Assembly: GCA_038244535.1 (NCBI GenBank)
Contig: JBBRTJ010000041.1
Location: forward strand, 1 to 29,777
Length of the DNA stretch: 29,777 bases
Reading direction: 5' to 3'
From: JBBRTJ01 sp038244535
GTDB taxonomy: Bacteria; Actinomycetota; Acidimicrobiia; Acidimicrobiales; Ilumatobacteraceae
Part shown: in pieces, positions 16,861-22,864 of the stretch
Layout of the letters: every line of letters begins with the position of its first letter
Position numbering within the stretch: position 1 is the first letter of the stretch
Made by a program: the position numbers and the translations under genes
Notes under the pieces: model-generated
Database searches by the model: none
The model's input: the letters and a program-made list of their open reading frames with translations, nothing else
Told to the model about the DNA's origin: nothing

Positions 16861-17166
16861 GGCCAACTCGCGGGTCGCTGGCTAGACCCGCAGTGTCCTA
16901 CGCCTCGGCGACCACGGGCCACTCCGGGGCCGCTCCCGTGCCTGGTGGAACGCTCGTCGCTGCAGGTGCTCGGCGTGCCCTTTGACCAGCTGTTTCTCAT
17001 GAAGCTCAACGCGTCGCGTGCCGTCGACACCGACGACATGGAGGCCATCTGGCCGAGCTGCACCTTTGGGTCGCCGGAAGCGGCCGCCGAGGCGTTCTCT
17101 CTTGCCTACCCCTTCGAGCACCGTGACGAGTGCCTTGCCGACCAGATTCGCCGGGCTGTCGAGTGA
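16861..17166 (+). pseudogene. Truncated DUF6036-like nucleotidyltransferase remnant
   Basis: The frame ending at TGA 17164-17166 gives SSLQVLGVPFDQLFLMKLNASRAVDTDD, then MEAIWPSCTFGSPEAAAEAF and a PFEHRDECLADQIRRAVE ending. This resembles the C-terminal half of DUF6036/minimal nucleotidyltransferase-like proteins: the LxxMKLxAxRxxDxxDxxxLWPxC block followed by a short helical tail. The N-terminal half with the catalytic GSxxxD motif is absent. The frame simply runs back into the promoter region of the EthD-like gene, without a credible start. Such proteins often pair with HTH proteins in toxin-antitoxin-like loci, but none is present. I regard it as a decayed fragment; a short expressed protein cannot be excluded. 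Confidence 0.5.
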
Positions 17167-17311
17167 GCTGCTGACGGCGTTGTGACGCCCGCGACGAGTA
17201 TCGGCCGCGCGACCGTCGTGACGAACGTGCGGGGCTCCTGCATCAACGAGGTCGGCCTACTAGCCCTACGAGCCCCACGATGGTTCAGGTGAGTGAGGTG
17301 GGAGTTCGCTC

Positions 17312-17365
17312 GGCCTTTGCGTCGCGACGTTGTCGTAGAGCAGCAACGTCGCGACGCAAAGCGCC
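17312..17365. repeat. 47-nt palindromic repeat element, copy 1
   Basis: Arms CTTTGCGTCGCGACGTTG (17315-17332) and CAACGTCGCGACGCAAAG (17344-17361) are perfectly complementary over 18 bp around an 11-nt loop, TCGTAGAGCAG. The stem can extend by GGC/GCC with one bulged base (17312-17365). A second copy in opposite orientation lies at 21671-21717. It sits in the 272-base gap (17167-17438) between the nucleotidyltransferase remnant and a TetR gene. The rest of that gap shows only a GCTAGCTAGC palindrome at 17395-17404. Confidence 0.9.
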
Positions 17366-17438
17366 AAGACGGCCCACAACATGCGGCCGGGGCCGCTAGC
17401 TAGCTGTTGGCCGGTATGAGCCATCGAGCCCGTCGTGT

Positions 17439-18077
17439 TCACGCTGGGCGGAGCGCGGGCGTCCCGAGCGCACCGGCCGGGACCTCACCGGCCAGGGCCC
17501 TGACGACCCACCGGCCGACGTAGGTCGCGAGCTCGTCGACCCCCATCGTGAGCCGACCGGTTCGATGGAAGTGCGTGAAGTAGGAGACCGAGCCGACGAC
17601 GCCGAGGGCGAGCAGCTCGGGCGGCGCGTCGTCGGGTACCAACCCCAGGCTCTGGGCCTCGGTCAGCAGGGCCACGATGTCGGCGAGGTGCACGTCCTGA
17701 CCGACGCGCAGGAGCTTGGCGATGGCCGGATCGGATTGCTCGACCTCGAACAGCGAGAAGAAGGCGCGGTGCTCGGCGGTGAAGCGCACGGACGCCTCGG
17801 CACCCTGGCGGATCCGGGTCAGCGGATCGGCAGTGGGGTCCATGGCGTCGCCCTGCGCCCGGCGCAGCTCGAGGCGCATGGTTCGCACCAGTTCGGCGAA
17901 CAGCGCTTCCTTGTTCTCGAAGTACCAGTAGAAGAGGCCTTTGGCCACCCCAGCGGCATCGCACACGTCGATCACACGGGTGCTCGCGTACCCCCGCTCG
18001 GCGAAGAGCGCGGCCGCGCGGTCGAGCAACTGCTGCTTGCGCTCCTTGCCCTGGTCGGTCAGCCGGCGGGTGGTCAC
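17439..18077 (-). CDS. TetR family transcriptional regulator
   Basis: About 212 residues. The helix-turn-helix occupies roughly residues 10-55, with YASTRVIDVCDAAGVAKGLF followed by the conserved YWYFENKEALF. The C-terminal domain is the usual all-helical ligand/dimer part. The start is one of two GTG codons (18077 or 18083); further upstream in-frame codons run into the operator and are not credible. It is divergent from the ferredoxin gene. The palindrome TTGACC-N4-GGTCAA between the two genes is its probable operator, suggesting autoregulation and control of the ferredoxin. The ligand is unknown. Confidence 0.9.
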   Translation of the reverse strand: MTTRRLTDQGKERKQQLLDRAAALFAERGYASTRVIDVCDAAGVAKGLFYWYFENKEALFAELVRTMRLELRRAQGDAMDPTADPLTRIRQGAEASVRFTAEHRAFFSLFEVEQSDPAIAKLLRVGQDVHLADIVALLTEAQSLGLVPDDAPPELLALGVVGSVSYFTHFHRTGRLTMGVDELATYVGRWVVRALAGEVPAGALGTPALRPA

Positions 18078-18097
18078 CGCCACAGTCCACCAGCCGC

Positions 18098-18113
18098 TTG
18101 ACCGGTGGGTCAA
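18098..18113. promoter_or_regulatory. Palindromic operator TTGACC-N4-GGTCAA
   Basis: A perfect 6-bp dyad with a 4-base centre lies in the 53-base gap between the divergent TetR and ferredoxin genes. This is the size and position expected for a TetR-family binding site. Confidence 0.6.
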
Positions 18114-18114
18114 T

Positions 18115-18143
18115 GTGACGCCACGCTGTCGTGGTGGCGTCAC
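18115..18143. other. Perfect 10-bp inverted repeat across the ferredoxin start codon
   Basis: GTGACGCCAC (18115-18124) and GTGGCGTCAC (18134-18143) are exactly complementary with a 9-nt loop. The GTG start of the ferredoxin (18131) lies in the loop, and the alternative GTG (18134) begins the right arm. It could be a second operator or an mRNA hairpin hiding the start codon. Confidence 0.6.
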
Positions 18144-18445
18144 CCCGTCTGGAGCGCATCGCAGCACGGGAGCGCAACCCCAAGTGGAAGAACCCTCCGC
18201 TGCGCATCGAGATGGCGGAGTGCATCAACTGCGACGCGTGCCTGCGCCACTGCCCGACGCACTTCGGGGCCATCTTCAACCACGGTGCGGACGTCGTGAT
18301 CATCCCCGAGCTGTGCTCCGGGTGCGACAAGTGCCTGCCCGCCTGCCCCGTGAACTGCATCTACCCCTTCCCCGAGTGGGAGCAGGTCGGAGCCCCCGCT
18401 GAGTGGTGGGAAGAGCCCCTCACCGACAACGACCCCTACCGCTGA
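18131..18445 (+). CDS. Two-cluster [4Fe-4S] ferredoxin
   Basis: A 104-residue ferredoxin. Cluster ligands are C31, C34, C37, C41 (CINCDACLRHCP) and C62, C65, C68, C72 (CSGCDKCLPACP), with an extra Cys76. The N-terminal ~30 residues (NPKWKNPPLRIEM) and the C-terminal PEWEQVGAPAEWWEEPL extend beyond a minimal 2x[4Fe-4S] ferredoxin, as in the NifH/anaplerotic-type ferredoxins of actinobacteria. It carries electrons between cytoplasmic oxidoreductases; the partner is not identified. The start is a GTG inside an inverted repeat; an internal ATG at 18212 would remove the basic N-terminus and seems less likely. It is probably regulated by the divergent TetR protein. Confidence 0.92.
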   Translation: MVASPRLERIAARERNPKWKNPPLRIEMAECINCDACLRHCPTHFGAIFNHGADVVIIPELCSGCDKCLPACPVNCIYPFPEWEQVGAPAEWWEEPLTDNDPYR

Positions 18446-18491
18446 TCGCCGCTCACCCGACGGCACCGAACCACGACAGGACGAACTCCTC

Positions 18492-19253
18492 ATGAGCATC
18501 CCCATCCTCCCCGGCAGCGAGCCCTGGTCGCACGAGGCCGGTCGCGCCGGTGCGCTGTGCATCCACGGCTTCACCGGCAACCCGAGCTCGATGCGCGGGG
18601 TGGCCGAGGCCTTTGCCGCCGCGGGCTTCAGCGTCGAGCTGCCCCGCCTGCCCGGTCACGGCACCACGGTCGAGGACATGCTGACCACGACGTGGGACGA
18701 CTGGTCCACCGAGGTCGAGGCGAGCTACCAGCGCCTGGCCGCCCGCACCGACCAGGTGGTCGTGGCTGGGCTGTCGATGGGTGGCGCGCTCACCATCTGG
18801 ACCGCGATCGAGCACCCCGAGGTGGCCGGCATCGTGTGCATCAACGCCGCCACTCAGCCCCAAGCCCCCGAGATCCTCGACATGGTGCGGGGCATGGTCG
18901 ACGAGGGCCAGCTCACGCTCCCGGCCATCGGAGGCGACATCGCCGACCCCGACGGCGTCGAGAGCAGCTACGCAGCGACGCCGCTGCCCCCGCTGCTATC
19001 GCTGATGGACGGGCTGGCCGAGATGCAGTCCCGCTTGAGCGAGATCGCCTGTCCGGTGCTGATCCTCAACAGCCCCAACGACCACGTGGTCGAGCCAGCC
19101 AACTCCGATCACCTGGCGGCCTCCGTCAGCGGCCCGGTCGAGCGGGTCACCCTCGAGCGCAGCTACCACGTCGCCACGCTCGACTACGACAAGGAGCTCA
19201 TCTTCGCCGCGTCCGTGGCGTTCGGTCAGAAGGTGACAGCTAGCGTCCGCTGA
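18492..19253 (+). CDS. Alpha/beta hydrolase, Est30/monoacylglycerol-lipase-like carboxylesterase
   Basis: A 253-residue hydrolase. The oxyanion-region motif HGFTGNP is at 25-31, LPGHG at 53-57, the nucleophile elbow GLSMGG has Ser95, the acid is Asp197 (SPNDHVV) and the base is His226 (SYHVATLDYD). The HGFTG/LPGHG/GLSMGG combination and the DYDK after the His are typical of Est30-type carboxylesterases, which cleave short acyl esters and monoglycerides. An AGGA lies 10 nt before the ATG. It ends 2 bases before lgt, whose putative -10 box is inside its last codons. Confidence 0.92.
   Translation: MSIPILPGSEPWSHEAGRAGALCIHGFTGNPSSMRGVAEAFAAAGFSVELPRLPGHGTTVEDMLTTTWDDWSTEVEASYQRLAARTDQVVVAGLSMGGALTIWTAIEHPEVAGIVCINAATQPQAPEILDMVRGMVDEGQLTLPAIGGDIADPDGVESSYAATPLPPLLSLMDGLAEMQSRLSEIACPVLILNSPNDHVVEPANSDHLAASVSGPVERVTLERSYHVATLDYDKELIFAASVAFGQKVTASVR
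19241..19246 (+). promoter_or_regulatory. Putative -10 box (TAGCGT) of lgt
   Basis: TAGCGT lies 9 nt before the lgt ATG, inside the last codons of the upstream esterase gene. It would allow lgt its own leaderless transcript. Confidence 0.45.
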
Positions 19254-19255
19254 CG

Positions 19256-20461
19256 ATGGTCACGTTCGCCGGCGCACTCGCGTCGATCCCGAGCCCCGGC
19301 GACGGGGCGATCCACCTCGGTTCGCTGCAGCTGCGCATGTACGGGCTGATGATCGCCCTCGGCGTGATCGCCGCGGTGTGGTTGGCCGGCCGGCGCTTCG
19401 AGGCCAAGGGCATTGGCACGCGCGACGACATGGCGTCGATCGCGCTCTGGGCGGTCCCTGCGGGGGTGATCGGAGCACGGCTCTACCACGTCATCACCGA
19501 CTGGCAGCTGTTCCGTGACGACCCGCTCAAGATCTTCGCGATCTGGGAAGGCGGCCTCGGGATCTGGGGTGGCGTGGCGCTGGGGCTGGTGGCTGGTTTG
19601 TGGGCCGCCAAGCGCCGAGGCATCCCGCTGCTGCCCGGCATCGATGCCGTCGCGCCGGCGTTGGCGCTGGCCCAGGCGATCGGCCGGATCGGCAACTGGT
19701 GGAACCAAGAGCTGTTCGGGAGACCCACGGACCTCCCGTGGGGCCTCGAGATCAGCGCCGAGCACCGGCCTGCCGGCTACGAGCAGTACTCCACCTTCCA
19801 CCCGACGTTCCTGTACGAGTCGTTGTGGAACCTGTTCCTGTGCGGCGCGCTGCTGTGGATCGACAAGCGCTTCCGGCCGCGCCCGGGGCGCCTGTTCCTG
19901 ATGTACGTGGCCGGCTACACGGCGGCGCGGTTCTTCATCGAGGGCCTCCGCATCGACGACGCCAACCAGATCTTCGGCCTTCGGGTCAACGAGTGGGTCT
20001 CGGCGCTCATGTTCCTGTTCGCCGCCGGCTGGCTCGTGATCGACGCCGTGCGGGGTCGCCTGCTGCTCGGTGCCGACGAGCTTCTCGTCGTCACCGTGGG
20101 TGACGGGTCTGCTGATGAGCCCACGGCCGACTTGGAAGGCGAGCCGGTCGATGAGCCCACGGCCGACTTGGAAGGCGAGCCGGTCGATGAGCCGGTCGAT
20201 GAGCCCACGGACGAAGCAGAGGCCGAGCCGGACAACGACGAGGACGCGGACGAACCAGGGGCCGACCCGCCCGCCGACCCGGTCGCCGAACCGCCCGCCG
20301 CCGACGAAGGCCCGGACAACGTTGCCGAGCCGCCCGCCGAGCCGCCCGAAGCCGCCGACAGCGTTGCCGAGCCGCCCGCAACTGCCGACGAGGTCGCGGC
20401 CGACGGTGCCGAACCGCTCAAGGTCGCCGACGATCCGGACCAGGTCGACGAGACGACCTGA
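19256..20461 (+). CDS. lgt: Prolipoprotein diacylglyceryl transferase with long acidic tail
   Basis: A 401-residue protein. The membrane enzyme (about 1-280, roughly seven helices) has the Lgt signature GRIGNWWNQELFGRPTDLPWG at 143-163, with the essential Arg144, and a second conserved Arg in GLRID (232). It attaches diacylglycerol from phosphatidylglycerol to the lipobox Cys of prolipoproteins. The GGLGIWGG loop (99-106) has Trp where Escherichia coli has His103, which is common in actinobacterial Lgt. Residues ~283-401 form an acidic Asp/Glu/Pro/Ala tail that is not needed for catalysis in the family and carries exact repeats. Actinobacterial Lgt often have such tails. A nearby client is the YkuD lipoprotein about 3 kb upstream. 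Confidence 0.96.
   Translation: MVTFAGALASIPSPGDGAIHLGSLQLRMYGLMIALGVIAAVWLAGRRFEAKGIGTRDDMASIALWAVPAGVIGARLYHVITDWQLFRDDPLKIFAIWEGGLGIWGGVALGLVAGLWAAKRRGIPLLPGIDAVAPALALAQAIGRIGNWWNQELFGRPTDLPWGLEISAEHRPAGYEQYSTFHPTFLYESLWNLFLCGALLWIDKRFRPRPGRLFLMYVAGYTAARFFIEGLRIDDANQIFGLRVNEWVSALMFLFAAGWLVIDAVRGRLLLGADELLVVTVGDGSADEPTADLEGEPVDEPTADLEGEPVDEPVDEPTDEAEAEPDNDEDADEPGADPPADPVAEPPAADEGPDNVAEPPAEPPEAADSVAEPPATADEVAADGAEPLKVADDPDQVDETT
20114..20185 (+). repeat. Two exact 36-bp tandem repeats in the lgt tail
   Basis: The 36-bp unit (20114-20149) is repeated without change at 20150-20185 and encodes DEPTADLEGEPV twice, followed by a partial third unit (DEPVDEPTD). Exact identity at the DNA level points to recent duplication or active length variation. 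Confidence 0.92.
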
Positions 20462-20465
20462 GGGC

Positions 20466-20471
20466 TACCGT
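20466..20471 (+). promoter_or_regulatory. Putative -10 box (TACCGT) of the crotonase-family gene
   Basis: TACCGT is 6 nt before the ATG at 20478 and just after the lgt stop codon. Confidence 0.5.
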
Positions 20472-20477
20472 TCGGCG

Positions 20478-21278
20478 ATGGCCGACGACGATCCTGTGCT
20501 GCTGTCCGTCGACGCTGGCATCGCCACCGTCACGCTGAACCGTCCCGAGCGCCTCAACGCGTGGACGGGCGGATTGGAGGCCAGGTACTTCGAGCTGCTC
20601 GACCAGTGCGCCGTCGATCCCGATGTCCGCGTGATCGTGGTGACCGGTGCCGGCAAAGGCTTCTGCGCCGGTGCCGACATGGACATGCTCCAAGGCTTGG
20701 GCGCCACCGAAGGAGGCGAGGCGGCGCGTCGAGAGGCCACCGCTCCCCGCCGCCACCAGTGGCACACCACGACCATCCCCAAGCCGGTCATCGCCGCCAT
20801 CAACGGCGCGTGTGCCGGCATCGGGCTGTGCCAGGCGCTCCTGTGCGACGTCCGCTTCGCTGCCACAGGCGCGAAGTTCACGACTGCGTTCGCCCGCCGG
20901 GGCCTGATCGCCGAGCACGGCATGAGCTGGAGCCTGCCTCGCCTCGTCGGCCCGTCCCGGGCGCTCGACCTGCTCCTGTCGGGCCGCGTGTTCCTGGCCG
21001 AGGAGGCCGCGACCATGGGCGTCGTCAGCGCAGCGGTGCCCGCCGCCGAGCTGCTCGACCACGTGTATGCCTACGCCCACGACATGGCGACCAACTGCTC
21101 GCCGTCGTCGATGGCGGTCATGAAGCGCCAGGTCTGGCAGGCCATGAGCGAGGACGTGGTGGCCGCGACCGAGACCAGCTACCCGCTCATGGCGGCCAGC
21201 CTTCGGGCCGACGACTTCCGCGAGGGTGTGCAGAGCTTCGTGCAGAAGCGGCCGCCGCACTTCGCCCCGCTCGCCTGA
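20478..21278 (+). CDS. Enoyl-CoA hydratase/isomerase (crotonase) family protein
   Basis: A 266-residue crotonase-fold protein: IATVTLNRPERLNAW at 15-29, first oxyanion loop GFCAGADM at 61-68 and second oxyanion loop INGACAGIG at 108-116. The region that holds the catalytic Glu of hydratases (F..PE...G) reads FARRGLIAEHGMSW, with Glu146 shifted four residues from the usual place. This pattern is seen in a subgroup of uncharacterised enoyl-CoA hydratase-like proteins. It probably acts on an acyl-CoA thioester, but whether it hydrates, isomerises or hydrolyses is open. It follows lgt by 16 bases and has its own putative promoter. Confidence 0.9.
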   Translation: MADDDPVLLSVDAGIATVTLNRPERLNAWTGGLEARYFELLDQCAVDPDVRVIVVTGAGKGFCAGADMDMLQGLGATEGGEAARREATAPRRHQWHTTTIPKPVIAAINGACAGIGLCQALLCDVRFAATGAKFTTAFARRGLIAEHGMSWSLPRLVGPSRALDLLLSGRVFLAEEAATMGVVSAAVPAAELLDHVYAYAHDMATNCSPSSMAVMKRQVWQAMSEDVVAATETSYPLMAASLRADDFREGVQSFVQKRPPHFAPLA

Positions 21279-21306
21279 CCAGCAGTCGACGGGGGCCAGG
21301 TCGAGC
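21269..21306 (+). terminator. Hairpin overlapping the stop codon of the crotonase-family gene
   Basis: GCTCG (21269-21273) with CGAGC (21302-21306), and CCTG (21274-21277) with CAGG (21297-21300), form a bulged stem over the end of the gene. There is no T-run, so function is uncertain. From 21307 to 21564 I see no supported gene or repeat. Confidence 0.35.
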
Positions 21307-21564
21307 AGTTCGGAGCGCTACGACCTGCCTTCGTGCGAGCTTCGGCTCTCCCGCGCGATGCGCGACCCACACCGTCAGCGTCGTCGCCACGGTCAGCTTC
21401 GATCCCGTCGGAGCCGCGTGGCCCGCCGGCGAGGTCTTGGTCGTCGCGGGGACCATTCCGGTTGCCGCACGGTCCATTGATGTGTGCTTCGTGACTGCCT
21501 CAGAGGACGACCGTGGCGCCGGTCAAGTGGAGGCAGGTATGAGGTGCTCCTATCGCGTTGCGCA

Positions 21565-21644
21565 GGGTCACGGGGTCACAGGGTCACAGGGTCACAGGGT
21601 CACGGGGTCGGAGGGTCACGGGGTCACAGGGTCACGGGGTCGGA
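21565..21644 (+). repeat. Octanucleotide tandem array (ten GGGTCACR-type units)
   Basis: Ten uninterrupted 8-bp units: GGGTCACG or GGGTCACA, with GGGTCGGA as units 6 and 10. Units 5-6 and 9-10 repeat the same pair, so a higher-order pattern is present. The phrase GTCACAGGGT recurs alone at 21811-21820, upstream of the DUF222 remnant. The array ends 26 bases before the second 47-nt palindrome. Confidence 0.92.
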
Positions 21645-21670
21645 GGGGCGGCTTGGGCACGGTGGCTGAG

Positions 21671-21717
21671 CTTTGCGTCGCGATGTTGCTGCTCTGTGGC
21701 AACGTCGCGACGGAAAG
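21671..21717. repeat. 47-nt palindromic repeat element, copy 2 (inverted relative to copy 1)
   Basis: Left arm 21671-21688 and right arm 21700-21717 are complementary at 16 of 18 positions plus one G-T wobble, around an 11-nt loop, CTGCTCTGTGG. The first seven loop bases equal the reverse complement of copy 1's loop end (CTGCTCT), so this copy lies in the opposite direction. A small GGGA-GTTC-TCCC hairpin follows immediately. Confidence 0.88.
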
Positions 21718-22292
21718 GGAGTTCTCCCGATGTCACGGGCAAGTTGGGTGACGGTGGGGAGTGGCTGCCGGTTCGGCCGTCCAACCGCACCCAACTGGGG
21801 TTGCTTACGTTGTCACAGGGTTCACGTACAGTTGTTCGCATCACGGCGGCGGCGGTGATCGAGCAGAGCTGGCAGGCGGTCAGGGCGCTCGACGTGACGT
21901 CGGCGGGCCCGGCCCAGGTCACCGCCGCACTGGGGGCGATCCGCCGACTGGAAGGGTTCCTGGCGGCACGGTCGGTGGCGTTGGCCCGCCGCGCCGCCGA
22001 GCTGTCCCCGATCCCCGAGCGGGTCGTGGCCACCGCATCAGGAACGACGGATCGCAACGCCATGGCGGTCCTGGACCGCGTCGGGATCGTCGATCAGGTC
22101 CCGGTGCTGGCAGCAGCGTTGACCGCCGGCACCATCGGGGCCGGGCACGTCGACGGGTTCGGGCAGGCGTTGCGCTCGATGGAACCAGCGAAGCGGGCCG
22201 TGCTCGTCGACGCTGCCCCCGACTTGTTGGAGCGGGCTGGTCGGGGGTCATCTGAGGAGTTCGGGCGGGCGGTGCGGGCCACCGGCACTGAC

Positions 22293-22337
22293 GGCACCGA
22301 CGCCAACGGCACCGACGCCATCGGCACCGACGCCATC
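22293..22337 (+). repeat. Three 15-bp tandem repeats in the DUF222 remnant
   Basis: GGCACCGACGCCAAC is followed by two exact GGCACCGACGCCATC units, starting right where DUF222 similarity ends. They may mark the deletion or slippage junction that removed the HNH part. Confidence 0.85.
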
Positions 22338-22546
22338 GGCACCACCACCCACACCACCCCACCACCGCGCACCGTCGTCGTCGCCACCCCGCGCCATTGG
22401 CAAACTCCGACGACCACCGCCGCGGCCGCCGCCGAACCGACCAGACCACCCATTGGCCGTCGCCACGCCTCTGCGAACGTGAACCCGAGCCCGTTGGGTC
22501 TCGTGCGGAACCGAGAACCCGTGGCCAGGGCGACGGTCCCCGCCTC

Positions 22547-22552
22547 TAGGCT
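22547..22552 (+). promoter_or_regulatory. Putative -10 box (TAGGCT) of the gatCAB operon
   Basis: TAGGCT is 9 nt before the gatC ATG, with no ribosome binding site between, consistent with leaderless transcription of the operon. Confidence 0.5.
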
Positions 22553-22561
22553 CGATCTCTC

Positions 22562-22864
22562 ATGACCGAACGGATCTCTGCGGCTGCTGCCGCGCACGTC
22601 GCCAAGCTGGCCCGCTTGCAGCTCGCCCCCAGCGAGCTCGCGCAGGTCACCAGCCAGCTCGACGCCATGCTCGACCACTTCCACGACATCGACGCCCTCG
22701 ACCTCGACGGCATCGAGCCGATGACGCAGCCCTACCCGCTCGTCAACGTGCTGCGCGACGACGTTGTCGGCCCGGTGCTCGACCGAGTCGAGGTGCTGGC
22801 CGAAGCGCCGAGCGCGGTCGACCACCGCTTCGGCGTGCCGCCGATTCCCGGGGAGGCCCCGTGA
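22562..22864 (+). CDS. gatC: Asp/Glu-tRNA(Asn/Gln) amidotransferase subunit C
   Basis: A 100-residue protein with the GatC pattern: HVAKLARLQLAPSEL near the N-terminus, LDAMLDHFHDIDALDLDGIEPM in the middle and LRDDVV further on. It wraps around GatA and stabilises the GatCAB complex, which converts Glu-tRNA(Gln) or Asp-tRNA(Asn) to the amidated forms. Its end overlaps gatA by GTGA, giving translational coupling. First gene of the operon. Confidence 0.96.
   Translation: MTERISAAAAAHVAKLARLQLAPSELAQVTSQLDAMLDHFHDIDALDLDGIEPMTQPYPLVNVLRDDVVGPVLDRVEVLAEAPSAVDHRFGVPPIPGEAP

Larger units (their letters stand above)
21855..22565 (+). pseudogene. Truncated DUF222 (13E12-repeat family) gene, HNH part lost
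   Basis: Residues ~1-146 from GTG 21855 match the DUF222 domain of the 13E12/HNH-endonuclease family: IRRLEGFLAARSVALARRAAEL, then GxxxRNAxAVLDRVG-like helices, AALTAGTIGAGHVDGF and LLERAGRGSSEEFGRAV. Full genes are usually 400 or more codons and end in an HNH nuclease. Here DUF222 breaks into a GTDA/TTP-rich stretch with three 15-bp repeats and an unrelated tail, whose TGA overlaps the gatC ATG; the tail sequence also contains the gatC promoter. No HNH motif is present. The start is uncertain (TTG 21810 or 21801 are also in frame). A decayed mobile or selfish gene family member is the best explanation. Confidence 0.6.

Noticed and set aside
17395..17404. GCTAGCTAGC palindrome as a possible attachment or integration site
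   Set aside because: Too short and without a tRNA, integrase or matching second copy.
21307..21564. Open frame with a hydrophobic stretch (PAGEVLVVAGTIPVAARSID) between the crotonase gene and the octamer array
   Set aside because: No start with a ribosome binding site or -10 box, no family, and it runs into the tandem array.
21565..21644. Octamer array as a possible CRISPR
   Set aside because: Units are 8 bp and contiguous, with no spacers and no cas genes.
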